Source: Winogradskyella pelagia (lineage in GTDB: Bacteria > Bacteroidota > Bacteroidia > Flavobacteriales > Flavobacteriaceae). Taken from it: a stretch of 64,000 bases of DNA. Made by a program: the position numbers and the translations under genes. Shown here piece after piece: positions 34,036-42,676 of this stretch (the first letter of the stretch is position 1; every line of letters starts with the position of its first letter). The stretch covers positions 1-64,000 of the forward strand of contig NZ_JAGEVF010000002.1 in assembly GCF_017581965.1 (NCBI RefSeq), given 5' to 3'. The notes beneath the pieces were generated by a model, which searched no databases, was not told the DNA's origin, and saw only the letters and a list, made by a program, of their open reading frames with translations.

Positions 34036-34700
34036 AGCATATAAACATTCTTATGGTAGATGATCACCCTATAATTATAGAGGGCTATCAGAATGTACTC
34101 ATGGCCACCAAAGAAGACGACCAGACCCTTCTAATTGATACTGCAAATAATTGTGATACGGCCCAGCTAATGATAAATAGAGCTGCAAAGGATACACCAT
34201 ATGATGTCTGCTTTTTTGATATCAGCTTACCTCCTTCCGAGGATGGTAGATATACTTCTGGTGAAGATTTAGCACTATTGGCAAAGCGTGTGTTGCCAGA
34301 TACTAAAATAATTATACTTACCATGTTTAATGAGTCATTTAGGATTCATAACATTATTAAGGAGATTAATCCTGATGGATTTCTTATAAAAAGTGATTTA
34401 ACGTCTATGGAATTGGCAGATGCATTTCAGCAAATTCTTAAATTTCCTCCTTATTATAGTAGTACGGTACATAATTACGTGAAGCAGACTATTACAAGTG
34501 AAATATACATAGATGATATTAATAGAAAAATACTTCATTTATTATCCCAAGGCATAAAAACCAAAAGTTTAAGTGAGTATATTCCTTTATCTATGAGTGC
34601 TATAGAAAAACGTAAAAAGCAGCTTAAACTATTGTTTTCTGTTGCCGATGGAAAAGATGAGACGCTCTTAAATGAAGCCAGGGAAAAAGGGTATTTATAG
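34032..34700 (+). CDS. response regulator with atypical helix-turn-helix
   Basis: 222-aa partner of the TPR kinase. Receiver: acidic pair in ILMVDDHPIIIEGYQ, phosphoacceptor Asp63 in CFFDISLPPSE, and Lys in DGFLIKSD. The C-terminal ~65 residues (INRKILHLLSQGIKTKSL through SMSAIEKRKKQLKLLF) resemble the LuxR/NarL HTH in the recognition helix but are divergent, a form I associate with flavobacterial TPR-kinase partners. Translationally coupled to the kinase. Confidence 0.88.
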   Translation: MKHINILMVDDHPIIIEGYQNVLMATKEDDQTLLIDTANNCDTAQLMINRAAKDTPYDVCFFDISLPPSEDGRYTSGEDLALLAKRVLPDTKIIILTMFNESFRIHNIIKEINPDGFLIKSDLTSMELADAFQQILKFPPYYSSTVHNYVKQTITSEIYIDDINRKILHLLSQGIKTKSLSEYIPLSMSAIEKRKKQLKLLFSVADGKDETLLNEAREKGYL

Positions 34701-34785
34701 AAATCTAGATTAAAAAAGCACCTTTTTTAGTCGATGCCAAAGTCCTGTAAACACTGTGAATAAAGAAAACTACGGTTTTTCCGCA

Positions 34786-34813
34786 TTAAGTTTGTGGTTT
34801 TACCACAACTTAA
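34786..34813. repeat. 12-bp hairpin in the gap after the response regulator
   Basis: TTAAGTTTGTGGT pairs with ACCACAACTTAA with one bulged T. The motif TTTACCACA recurs at 34834-34842. It lies between two converging genes, 90 bases before a bidirectional terminator. The rest of 34701-34948 shows nothing else. Confidence 0.5.
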
Positions 34814-34900
34814 ACCAATTAAAATAACATAGATTTACCACAGTCAACAAGAATTAATTAATCCCTCTTAAGAAATTGTTGAGTTAATAGCAAGAAAAGA

Positions 34901-34928
34901 AAACCCAATGGTGCTAACCGTTGGGTTT
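34901..34928. terminator. bidirectional intrinsic terminator
   Basis: AAACCCAATGG/CCGTTGGGTTT (one wobble) around a 6-base loop, with T residues on the plus side and A-rich sequence on the other. Serves the response regulator and probably the convergent DUF456 gene. Confidence 0.8.
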
Positions 34929-34948
34929 TTTAATGTTAAGAATTTTAG

Positions 34949-35446
34949 TTAATACCAGTTGCCTGTATGCTCGGTTAATTTCACTAAAAAGAAACCCAAG
35001 AAAATAACAGCTACAATAAATTTTAGAAAGGTTGAGGCCAGAAAACCAATAAAAGACCCAAAGGCTGCTTTAGTTGCTTTATTGATATCGTTTCTATGGG
35101 TCATTTCACCTATGAGTGCGCCAATAAAAGGACCAATGATAATACCAAAAGGAATAGGTGAGAAAAGCCCAACGAGTAAACCAATAGTTGTGCCAATCAT
35201 CCCAGCTCTGCTCCCTCCAAATCGTTTTGTTCCGACGGCAGGAATGATATAGTCGAGAACAAATATTAATAATGCCACTAAGAAGGTAACTATTAAAAAG
35301 GTTGCACTCATCTCTATACCATCAGTAAAATACAGTGCTAATAAACCGAACCAACTTGTCAGTGGCCCAGGGATTACAGGTAAAAAACTACCTGCTATTC
35401 CTAGAATTACAAGGGAGAAACCTAAAAGAGCCAAAAATATATCCAT
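34949..35446 (-). CDS. DUF456 membrane protein
   Basis: 165-aa inner-membrane protein of unknown function. DUF456 has glycine-rich membrane segments: ILGIAGSFLPVIPGPLTSWFGLLAL, LIFVLDYIIPAVGTKRFGGSRAGMIGTTIGLLVGLF and FGIIIGPFIGALIGEMTHR. The fold resembles glycine-zipper proteins. Single gene. Confidence 0.85.
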   Translation of the reverse strand: MDIFLALLGFSLVILGIAGSFLPVIPGPLTSWFGLLALYFTDGIEMSATFLIVTFLVALLIFVLDYIIPAVGTKRFGGSRAGMIGTTIGLLVGLFSPIPFGIIIGPFIGALIGEMTHRNDINKATKAAFGSFIGFLASTFLKFIVAVIFLGFFLVKLTEHTGNWY

Positions 35447-35502
35447 TCAGTACTTATTTGTTTTAAAAATAGGACGATAAATTAAGACAAAAGTTACATT
35501 TA

Positions 35503-35570
35503 AACTAAGAGATTAGTTCAAACTAAATATTTAGTTATATTTGTAATATGGGTTAACTAAAAAATTAGTT
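35503..35570 (+). promoter_or_regulatory. three AACTAA-N4-TTAGTT operators around the BlaI promoter
   Basis: Dyads at 35503-35518 (spacer GAGA), 35521-35536 (spacer ATAT, a perfect 16-bp palindrome) and 35555-35570 (spacer AAAA). A -7 box TATATTTG at 35536-35543 sits between the second and third, touching the second. The arrangement is that of self-repression by the BlaI-type protein encoded just downstream. Confidence 0.75.
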
Positions 35571-35575
35571 GTAAA

Positions 35576-35935
35576 ATGAAGCAATTAACTAAAGCTGAAG
35601 AGGAGATTATGCAGGCCTTATGGCAATTAAAAAAAGCGAATGTCAAAGCCGTTATTGATATATTGCCAGAGCCAAAACCGGCTTATAATACGGTCTCAAC
35701 AATTATTAGGATTTTAGAGACAAAGGGATTTGTTGACCATGAAAAACAGGGTAAGGGTCATGACTATTATCCTTTAGTAGATAAAGCCTCATATAGTAAT
35801 CAGTCTATAAATAAACTCGTGGACAACTATTTTCAAGGTTCTTTTAAAAGTATGGTGTCATTCTTTGTGAAAAAGAATGATGTAGATATGAAGGATATAG
35901 AGGGGATGCTTAAAGAAATCAATAAACATAAATAA
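35576..35935 (+). CDS. BlaI/MecI-family repressor
   Basis: 119-aa winged-helix repressor that dimerises and is cleaved or released through its BlaR1 partner. KAEEEIMQALWQLKKANVKAVIDILPEPKPAYNTVSTIIRILETKGFVDHE is the wing-helix DNA-binding part; the C-terminal helices (VDNYFQGSFKSMVSFFVKKN) are for dimerisation. The usual S. aureus cleavage site N-F is not evident, so release may differ. Two bases before the BlaR1 gene. Binds, by inference, the three dyads upstream. Confidence 0.92.
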   Translation: MKQLTKAEEEIMQALWQLKKANVKAVIDILPEPKPAYNTVSTIIRILETKGFVDHEKQGKGHDYYPLVDKASYSNQSINKLVDNYFQGSFKSMVSFFVKKNDVDMKDIEGMLKEINKHK

Positions 35936-35937
35936 TT

Positions 35938-38211
35938 ATGCTTTATATTATTTTACAAATAACGGTCTTTCAAGCCTTGTTTATACTGGTCTATGATGTG
36001 TTTTTAAGAAAAGAGACTTTTTTTAATTATAACAGAGCATATTTATTAATAACATCGATTTTATCCTTTGTACTACCGTTTATAAAATTTCCAAAATTAA
36101 AGGCTATAACTACACAAGACCTCGTTATTCAATTACCTGAAGTTTTTATTGGCGCAGAACCCCTTAGAATGCAAAATATACAAATAGCAGAACAGGCAGG
36201 CGTAGTTTTAGAGCAGCCGTCTATTCCAGTATGGCAAATAGGTCTTGGTCTTGGCATGCTAATCACTCTAATGATTTTTGTTTTCAAAATCTTGAAGTTG
36301 TATTGGATGAAAGAGAAGTATCCAAGACGTTGGAAGGGCAATGTACTTGTCGTTAGACTCATAAAAAGTAGTGCTGCCTTCTCATTCTTTAATACCATTT
36401 TTTTAGGAGATAGTATCCCAAAGGAGCAGCAACCTACCGTTTATATACATGAGCTTGTGCATGTTAAAGAATACCACAGTATAGATTTGCTGTATTTTGA
36501 ACTTCTTCGAATTGTCATGTGGTTTAATCCACTGATATATTTATACCAAAATAGAATTACAGAACTCCACGAGTATATTGCAGATGCCAATGCTGTAAAA
36601 CATCAAGGAACAGTAAACTACTACAAAAGCTTGCTCAACCAAGTATTCGATGTCAACCAGATGTCTTTTACCAATACCTTTTTTAAAAGCTCTTTAATCA
36701 AAAAACGAATCACCATGCTACAAAAATCAAAATCAAAGCATTACCACATATTTAAGTATGCTTTATTAATTCCTGTAGTTATAGCAATGCTCATTTATAC
36801 CTCCACTGAGGTAAGAGCACAGGAAGATAAGAACCAAACTGAACAAGCCTCCCAAGAATTAACTGAAGAACAATTAATTAAAAGTTACTATGATGCATTC
36901 GTGGCTATGGAAAAGAATGGTGCTAGTTTTATGGAGATTTCTTCTTATGCGGGTTTTGGGAAGTATAGACCTGAAAAGTATATCCTTTCTAAAGAAGAAT
37001 TTCTAAAGTCTAAAGCCTACAGGCATTATGTAGCGGAGGGTATGATAAAGCGTAAGTCTGAAAAAGGGACTTTGGAGAATGAGGATTTTGATGCAGCTGA
37101 GTTAATGAAGCAAAAGGGAAAAAGTTATGTAGAATATCGCTCTTGGAAAAAGACTAAAGAAGCTAAAGATCTTTGGGAAGCAAGCATAAGAGATGGTGAG
37201 CGCAAACTGTTTATCGAAGATATGTTGAATAAAACTGAAGAGGAACAACAACGATATGATGCTTTATTGAATCAATTGGAAACCGATGAATCGGTTGAAA
37301 AAGTAATAATAACGGATGGGAAAAGTTTATTAATTCTTTACCCAACCCAGAAAGATGAACTACACGAAATAAACATACCTGCAGAAACTTCCATTGAAGT
37401 TCCGTTTGCGGTTATTGAAGAAGTCCCAACAACAAAAGATTGCAAAGATTTAACCACCAATGAAGAGCGTAAAAGGTGCATGAGCGAATTCATTGCAAAG
37501 CATGTCAATAAAAACTTTAATATAGACTTGGCAGATTCCTTAGGTTTAAAAGGCAGGCAGCGTATTTTTGTCGCCTTTAAAATAGACAAGCAAGGTTTAA
37601 TAAAGGACGCTCAGGCCAGGGCAGTTCACCCTGATTTAGAAACAGAGGCAATACGTGTTATAAACACCTTGCCAGAGTTTATTCCTGGAAAGCAAAAGGG
37701 AGAGGCTGTAATTGTACCCTACTCCTTACCCATTGTACTTCAAATAACTGGAGGGACGGAGCAACCTAAGGCCCCAAATTACAATCGGTTCAGGGATTCC
37801 TTAAGTACAAAGAACGTTGAAAGTCTTAGTGAAATTCCGTTTAGCGTTGTAGATAAAGCACCAATACATCCTGATTGTAAGGATTTAGTTGGTATTGACC
37901 AGCAAAAAAAATGCACTTCAAATGCAGTAGCCAGTTTTGTCAATAGAAATTTTAATATGGATTTGGTAAGTAAACTTGGATTATCAGAGGGTCAGAAACG
38001 AGTTTTTGTAAAATTTGTCATTGATAATCAAGGATATATAAAAAGTATTGGTGCTCGTGGTCCACATCCAAAAGTAGAAGAGGAAGCAAAATGCGTAATC
38101 GCACTTTTGCCACAATTTATACCTGGAGAACAAGACGGAAAAACGATAGATGTAGCCTACAGCCTACCAATTCAGTTTCAACTTGTAAATGATAAAAAGA
38201 GAAAAAATTAG
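35938..38211 (+). CDS. BlaR1-type M56 metallopeptidase with two TonB-like C-terminal repeats
   Basis: 757-aa membrane sensor protease. N-terminal membrane helices (about 1-20, 33-50, 100-121), zinc motif HELVH at 171-175 with the third ligand region ELHEYIADANAV, then a membrane helix about 272-288 (YALLIPVVIAMLIYTSTE). Outside is an extracytoplasmic region with two related ~115-residue TonB-C-like units: CKDLTTNEERKRCMSEFI...FNIDLADSLGLKGRQRIFVAF and CKDLVGIDQQKKC...FNMDLVSKLGLSEGQKRVFVKF. No penicillin-binding sensor domain. In an operon with BlaI, a TPR protein and a TonB-like lipoprotein. Confidence 0.9.
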   Translation: MLYIILQITVFQALFILVYDVFLRKETFFNYNRAYLLITSILSFVLPFIKFPKLKAITTQDLVIQLPEVFIGAEPLRMQNIQIAEQAGVVLEQPSIPVWQIGLGLGMLITLMIFVFKILKLYWMKEKYPRRWKGNVLVVRLIKSSAAFSFFNTIFLGDSIPKEQQPTVYIHELVHVKEYHSIDLLYFELLRIVMWFNPLIYLYQNRITELHEYIADANAVKHQGTVNYYKSLLNQVFDVNQMSFTNTFFKSSLIKKRITMLQKSKSKHYHIFKYALLIPVVIAMLIYTSTEVRAQEDKNQTEQASQELTEEQLIKSYYDAFVAMEKNGASFMEISSYAGFGKYRPEKYILSKEEFLKSKAYRHYVAEGMIKRKSEKGTLENEDFDAAELMKQKGKSYVEYRSWKKTKEAKDLWEASIRDGERKLFIEDMLNKTEEEQQRYDALLNQLETDESVEKVIITDGKSLLILYPTQKDELHEINIPAETSIEVPFAVIEEVPTTKDCKDLTTNEERKRCMSEFIAKHVNKNFNIDLADSLGLKGRQRIFVAFKIDKQGLIKDAQARAVHPDLETEAIRVINTLPEFIPGKQKGEAVIVPYSLPIVLQITGGTEQPKAPNYNRFRDSLSTKNVESLSEIPFSVVDKAPIHPDCKDLVGIDQQKKCTSNAVASFVNRNFNMDLVSKLGLSEGQKRVFVKFVIDNQGYIKSIGARGPHPKVEEEAKCVIALLPQFIPGEQDGKTIDVAYSLPIQFQLVNDKKRKN

Positions 38212-39345
38212 ATGAAATTTAGCTTGTTTTACATCCTTTTTTTAACTCTCGTTAATTTGGGTGTCGCCCAAACCAATAAGCAAAAAGCCGATAAACTTTT
38301 TGCGCTTGGTAATTATTCTAAGGCGATTGAACACTATAAATCTTTGGATAATGTTGAGAAAGTTTATGATAAAATAGCCAAAGCCTACGTCGCCATTGGC
38401 AATTACAGTGAGGGTATAAGCTTTTACCAAAAAGCTATAGACATAAATCCAGACAATCAACTATTACAATACGATTATGCTAAGCTTCTAAAACAAACTA
38501 AGCAATACAGCAAAGCCAATACCATAATTAAAAATCTTATTGACTCAGACAGTCTTAATCCAAACTTTCATTATGAGCTGGGTTTGGTTTTAGAAAAGCA
38601 AAATGATACTATGGCTATAGAGGCATTTCGCAACACTTATAATCTTGATAAGAGTCACCAAAAAGCCATCTTTAAAATTGCTAAAAAGCATATTATTAAG
38701 CGTAATTTCGAAGAGGCACACCAATTAATTGGTAAAGGATTGAAATTCTACTCAAAAAATGTAGAGCTTATCAGTTTAAAAGCTCAAGCCTATTACTTTC
38801 AAGAATATTACACAAATGCCGTGGTCTGGTTTAAAAAATTGATTGAGCTTGGGGAGTCTTCAGAGTTCATTCATGAGAAGCTAAGTTTAAGCTATGCGCA
38901 GAATTCAGATTATGAAGATGCTATCTTTCATAGAAAAGAAGCTTTAAAATATAATCCTTATAATGCTAGTGCCATCTTTGTTATAGGTAGCTATTACGAG
39001 CGCCTTAAGAATTATGAAAAAGCAGAGGTCTATTACAGAAATGCCTTGGATATTCAGGATGTATCCTTGGCAAATGAATACCAAAAGTTAGGAATAGTCT
39101 TAAACCGACAGAAGAAATACGATGAAGCCATTAAAGCTTTTGAAACCGCCTTGAAGGAAGATCCAACGGATATAATGACCGAGTTTTATCTCATACGTAC
39201 CAAGGATGAATATTATGCTGATGTAGATGCCAAAATCAGTCTCTATGAAAAGTTTAAGGAAAAGCATAAAGACAACCCATTTACTGCTATTGCCAATAGA
39301 CGACTTCAGGAACTCAAAAAAGAAAAATTTCTAGAGAAAAACTAA
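38212..39345 (+). CDS. TPR-repeat protein, exported
   Basis: 377 aa with signal peptide MKFSLFYILFLTLVNLGVAQ, then about eight to nine TPR units, for example ADKLFALGNYSKAIEHYKSL, KAYVAIGNYSEGISFYQKAIDINPDN and YEKAEVYYRNALDIQD. Probably a periplasmic scaffold. ATG follows the BlaR1 stop with no gap. Likely partner of the sensor or lipoprotein in the same operon; the role is not known. Confidence 0.85.
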   Translation: MKFSLFYILFLTLVNLGVAQTNKQKADKLFALGNYSKAIEHYKSLDNVEKVYDKIAKAYVAIGNYSEGISFYQKAIDINPDNQLLQYDYAKLLKQTKQYSKANTIIKNLIDSDSLNPNFHYELGLVLEKQNDTMAIEAFRNTYNLDKSHQKAIFKIAKKHIIKRNFEEAHQLIGKGLKFYSKNVELISLKAQAYYFQEYYTNAVVWFKKLIELGESSEFIHEKLSLSYAQNSDYEDAIFHRKEALKYNPYNASAIFVIGSYYERLKNYEKAEVYYRNALDIQDVSLANEYQKLGIVLNRQKKYDEAIKAFETALKEDPTDIMTEFYLIRTKDEYYADVDAKISLYEKFKEKHKDNPFTAIANRRLQELKKEKFLEKN

Positions 39346-39377
39346 AATCTAAAAATATTGTACTTTTCGGTTTCAGA

Positions 39378-39863
39378 ATGTATTCAATGAGGCCATTAAG
39401 TCTTCTACTTATTTTCTTTGTTTTATCCTCTTGCCACTATCTTGAAAAAAAGAAGGTGGATTCGGAAGATTTATTAAATGAAGAGTTGCAAACCTTTAAT
39501 TGGAACGATGTTGACACCTACCCAACTTTTGATGGCTGTGATTCTATTACGGATAAGGCTCAAAGTCAAATGTGTTTTCAGCAAACCATGTTAAGCAGCG
39601 TATCGTCCTATTTGCAAAGTCAAAACATCATTGTTTCAGAAGATGTAAATGATACGGTTGTTATGCGTTTAGAAATTGATAAGTCAGGGTCTTTACGTGT
39701 GCAAGGTATAGATATGAATTCTCAAACAAAACTACAAATCCCTGAACTAGACAGTTTGTTACGTGAAAGTCTCAAGGGGATTCCTAAACTATATCCTGCT
39801 ATTAAACGTAATCAGCAAGTTACAACAGTATTTGAACTGCCTGTAATCGTGAAAATCGAATAA
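39378..39863 (+). CDS. lipoprotein related to the BlaR1 TonB-like repeat
   Basis: 161 aa. Lipobox VLSSC (Cys about residue 19). The body TFDGCDSITDKAQSQMCFQQTM, then VVMRLEIDKSGSLRVQGIDMN and PKLYPAIKRNQQVTTVFELPVIV follows the order of the TonB-C-like units in the BlaR1 two genes upstream (CKDL...C, F-I-D-G-I, P-GK/R-G/Q-V, LP-I). So the operon has three copies of the same domain. Start could also be the ATG at 39387. Function unknown. Confidence 0.7.
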   Translation: MYSMRPLSLLLIFFVLSSCHYLEKKKVDSEDLLNEELQTFNWNDVDTYPTFDGCDSITDKAQSQMCFQQTMLSSVSSYLQSQNIIVSEDVNDTVVMRLEIDKSGSLRVQGIDMNSQTKLQIPELDSLLRESLKGIPKLYPAIKRNQQVTTVFELPVIVKIE

Positions 39864-39894
39864 TGGCTGTAGCTCTTGGTTCAGTGTAAAGTAA

Positions 39895-40632
39895 TTAGAA
39901 TCTGATGGCTAATTTTTGCATTAAGCGCAGCACTTCAACGTATAACCAGATTAAAGTAGCCAAGAGGCCCCATGTAGCGAGCCACTCCTTGTATTTAGGA
40001 GCTTTGTTCTTATAACGCTCTATATAATCAAAATCCAAAAGCAGCGCAAATGAGGCTACAATGGCTGCCAATACGTTAAATACAATAGCCAACCAAGATG
40101 TGCCCCAGATATAGGATTTAATCCCAAAGAACCCTAAAATAAAGGATATAAGATATACCACCATAATACTTATGGTAGCGGTGATTATGACACTGCGTAA
40201 TTTTTTGGTCACCACAATAATGCGCCATTGATAGAGCAGTAGCATTACCATAAAGGTTATGATAGTTACGCCAATAGCTTGGTAGGGTAATTCTGGGAAG
40301 TTATTGTGTGCGTATGATGAAAACCCACCAAGAAAAATGCCTTTAGAAATAATATATAGTGGAACCAGAATATGCGCCCAATTCTGTTTAAAAGAGATTA
40401 GTATACTTACCACTATAGCACCTAGCATCCCTCCAAGGGTAAACCAACGCATTGACATACCAGACTCACTTAATCGCCACAAGTAAACCGTAATTGCAGC
40501 TATCACAAGCATCCCGATCATAGATTTGATAAAAATCCCAAGAACAGTCATTGTCTTTGGAGACGATTTTCCATCTTCCCAGAAGTAACCATTAAAAACC
40601 GGATTGGAGGTTTTAAAATTGCGTAGGCTCAT
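39895..40632 (-). CDS. Bax inhibitor-1/YccA-family membrane protein
   Basis: 245-aa protein with seven predicted membrane helices, e.g. IKSMIGMLVIAAITVYLWRL and FTLGGMLGAIVVSILISF, and the charged C-terminal LLDFDYIERYKNKAPKYKEWLATWGLLATLIWLYVEVLRLMQ typical of YccA-like BI-1 members. The family forms calcium-leak channels or binds FtsH in other bacteria. Overlaps by one base the following barrel-protein gene. Confidence 0.88.
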   Translation of the reverse strand: MSLRNFKTSNPVFNGYFWEDGKSSPKTMTVLGIFIKSMIGMLVIAAITVYLWRLSESGMSMRWFTLGGMLGAIVVSILISFKQNWAHILVPLYIISKGIFLGGFSSYAHNNFPELPYQAIGVTIITFMVMLLLYQWRIIVVTKKLRSVIITATISIMVVYLISFILGFFGIKSYIWGTSWLAIVFNVLAAIVASFALLLDFDYIERYKNKAPKYKEWLATWGLLATLIWLYVEVLRLMQKLAIRF

Positions 40633-41492
40633 TACAGATTAAATTTATAACCAACAGAAATATCTGTAGAAAAATTTCCTTGATTGTCTAAGAAAATCCC
40701 AAATAATTCACCATAAATTATGGTAAGATAACTGTTTTCACCGATTTTAATATCAGAACCTATCCCAAAAATAAAAGGAATATCAAAGGCCGTATCGGAA
40801 ACGGAGGCCTCCATGTTGTTAGCATCAATGAATGTAGCATTTGTAAAATTCAAGGTCGCAAATTTTACTTGGCCATATAACGAAAATTTAGAATTATTAA
40901 TGACTCTAAATCTGTAACCAAGTGAAAATTCGGTAGCATCATATTGGAACTCGTTAGTTTCAAAAGTATGTCTTAGCTGTAAAAACCCTGAGTGCCTTGG
41001 CATAATATTTTCCTCATAAATTTCTAATTCACCTCCCAATAGTGGCGCTAATTTATTTTCAGGATTGCTTACAAATGGATTGTTTGTTAGACCTCCTGAA
41101 AATCCTAGTCTAAATCCCACCTTTCCTTCTTTAGAAACTGCGATATAAGAGCTGTCAACTGAGGCGTTGTATGCGTCTAAAAAATTCTTAAGGCTGTAAA
41201 CGGTTAGTTTTAGTTTTTCAGTATCTTTTCCTGTAAGCTGGTTTAACACGGTTTTATATTCCTCTTGATACTTTTTATCTAGACCTTTTGTATTTTTAAG
41301 TTCGGTAATGGTCCCATCAGATGTTCTTACAAAGTATCTAAAATTATTGTCTATCGTATTCCAGAGTAAATCGATATTACCTTCAATTTCAGTTTTTAAT
41401 TCAAGTTTCTCTCCATTTATGGAATAGCTCTGTTGGCCATACTGCCATTGAGATAAAAAACTGAATAACAAAAAAAGTACCGTTTTTTTCAT
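40632..41492 (-). CDS. predicted outer-membrane beta-barrel protein
   Basis: 286 aa with signal MKKTVLFLLFSFLSQWQYGQQ. The N-terminal half is helical/soluble (YQEEYKTVLNQLTGKDTEKL); the C-terminal half has alternating hydrophobic strands (VGFRLGFSGGLTNN, FSLGYRFRVINNSKFSLYGQVKFATLNF) ending in DISVGYKFNL with a terminal aromatic-rich strand. Family not recognised. Translationally coupled to the Bax-inhibitor-like gene. Confidence 0.7.
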   Translation of the reverse strand: MKKTVLFLLFSFLSQWQYGQQSYSINGEKLELKTEIEGNIDLLWNTIDNNFRYFVRTSDGTITELKNTKGLDKKYQEEYKTVLNQLTGKDTEKLKLTVYSLKNFLDAYNASVDSSYIAVSKEGKVGFRLGFSGGLTNNPFVSNPENKLAPLLGGELEIYEENIMPRHSGFLQLRHTFETNEFQYDATEFSLGYRFRVINNSKFSLYGQVKFATLNFTNATFIDANNMEASVSDTAFDIPFIFGIGSDIKIGENSYLTIIYGELFGIFLDNQGNFSTDISVGYKFNL

Positions 41493-41542
41493 TTGAGGTG
41501 TAATCTTGATTTTAGTAAAGCTACCAAAATTATTTTATTGTT

Positions 41543-42676
41543 TTACGACTTAAACGTTCGCCCTTTCCAATTAAATGAGCTGAAAAGGGAAAGAGCAGCA
41601 ATATAAACACTAAAAAAGGGATAAATACAACTTGAAAATACGTACGATATTAATAGTTCTTCTTGTTTAAAAAATCTGCTGACCTTGAAAAGCAAGAGAA
41701 AATCAATACAGAATTTTAAGATGAAAAGTAAAGCTGCTGTTTTTAGATTTAAAAAGCCAAATAAGACTAAAGCAATAAGTAAAACACAAACCAAATTTGT
41801 TATAAACACTGTGAGACCAACAAGCTTCGTAAAGTTATTACCGGTTTGACTTGTTTTAGAAGCCCATCTAAGACGTTGTTGAATAAGATTGGAAAGATTC
41901 CTTTCTGGATGGGTTGTCACAATACTTTTATCACATTTTAAATGGCCAACTTTATTTTTGTTTTTCCTTATGAATTTATCCAAGAGGAATACGTCATCTC
42001 CACTAGCAATGTGATTATTTCCCTCAAAACCATTTAAAGATTCAAATTCTGATTTTAAATAAGCCATATTAGCACCATTACTTAAGAAAGGGCGTTTTAT
42101 TCCAAATCCACCAATTGTAACTCCCTGAAGGCTTAAGAAATCTAAAGCCTGAAACCGCTTAAAAAACGTTGTTGTATTCGTTAAAGTTACTAAACCTGTA
42201 ATACAATGAAAATCCTTTGTTTGAATGAAATCATCAAAGGCATCTAACCAGTATTTTGGTACTGCGCAGTCAGCATCCGTAGTAACTATCCAATCGTATT
42301 TTGCTTTGGCGATAGCTGTTGTGATAGCGTCCTTTTTTGGTGAGTTAGACACTCTTTTGTTTTTCAAAACACTTATGGTATATGGTTTTCTAGTCGTTTT
42401 TATTGTTTTGTTTATAAGTGCTAAGGAGTGGTCTTCTGAATCGTCGTCTACTAAAATAACCTCAAAATATGATTTTGGATAGTTGAGGTTTAGAAGTGAT
42501 TCTAATAAATAGGGAAGTTGCTGTTCTTCATTTCTAAAAGGAATAATAATAGTAAATCGCGTTTTGGGTTCAATATCTCTAAGTTGAAACTCCTTAACTC
42601 TATCAAAACCAAATGAAAATAAACCGATTAATAACAGGTAAAATAAAACAATTACAATGAAAACACTTGATATCAT
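41543..42676 (-). CDS. membrane glycosyltransferase family 2
   Basis: 377-aa membrane GT2. N-terminal helix, then RFTIIIPFRNEEQQLPYLLESLL, ILVDDDSEDHSLALI, the DxD motif IVTTDADCAVPKYW, FLSNGANMAYLKSEFE and the acceptor motif QQRLRWASKT (Q-RxRW). C-terminal membrane helices (VFITNLVCVLLIALVLFGF). Probably makes a glycolipid or exopolysaccharide unit. Overlaps by one base the flippase-like gene, so the two act together. Confidence 0.88.
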   Translation of the reverse strand: MISSVFIVIVLFYLLLIGLFSFGFDRVKEFQLRDIEPKTRFTIIIPFRNEEQQLPYLLESLLNLNYPKSYFEVILVDDDSEDHSLALINKTIKTTRKPYTISVLKNKRVSNSPKKDAITTAIAKAKYDWIVTTDADCAVPKYWLDAFDDFIQTKDFHCITGLVTLTNTTTFFKRFQALDFLSLQGVTIGGFGIKRPFLSNGANMAYLKSEFESLNGFEGNNHIASGDDVFLLDKFIRKNKNKVGHLKCDKSIVTTHPERNLSNLIQQRLRWASKTSQTGNNFTKLVGLTVFITNLVCVLLIALVLFGFLNLKTAALLFILKFCIDFLLLFKVSRFFKQEELLISYVFSSCIYPFFSVYIAALSLFSSFNWKGRTFKS

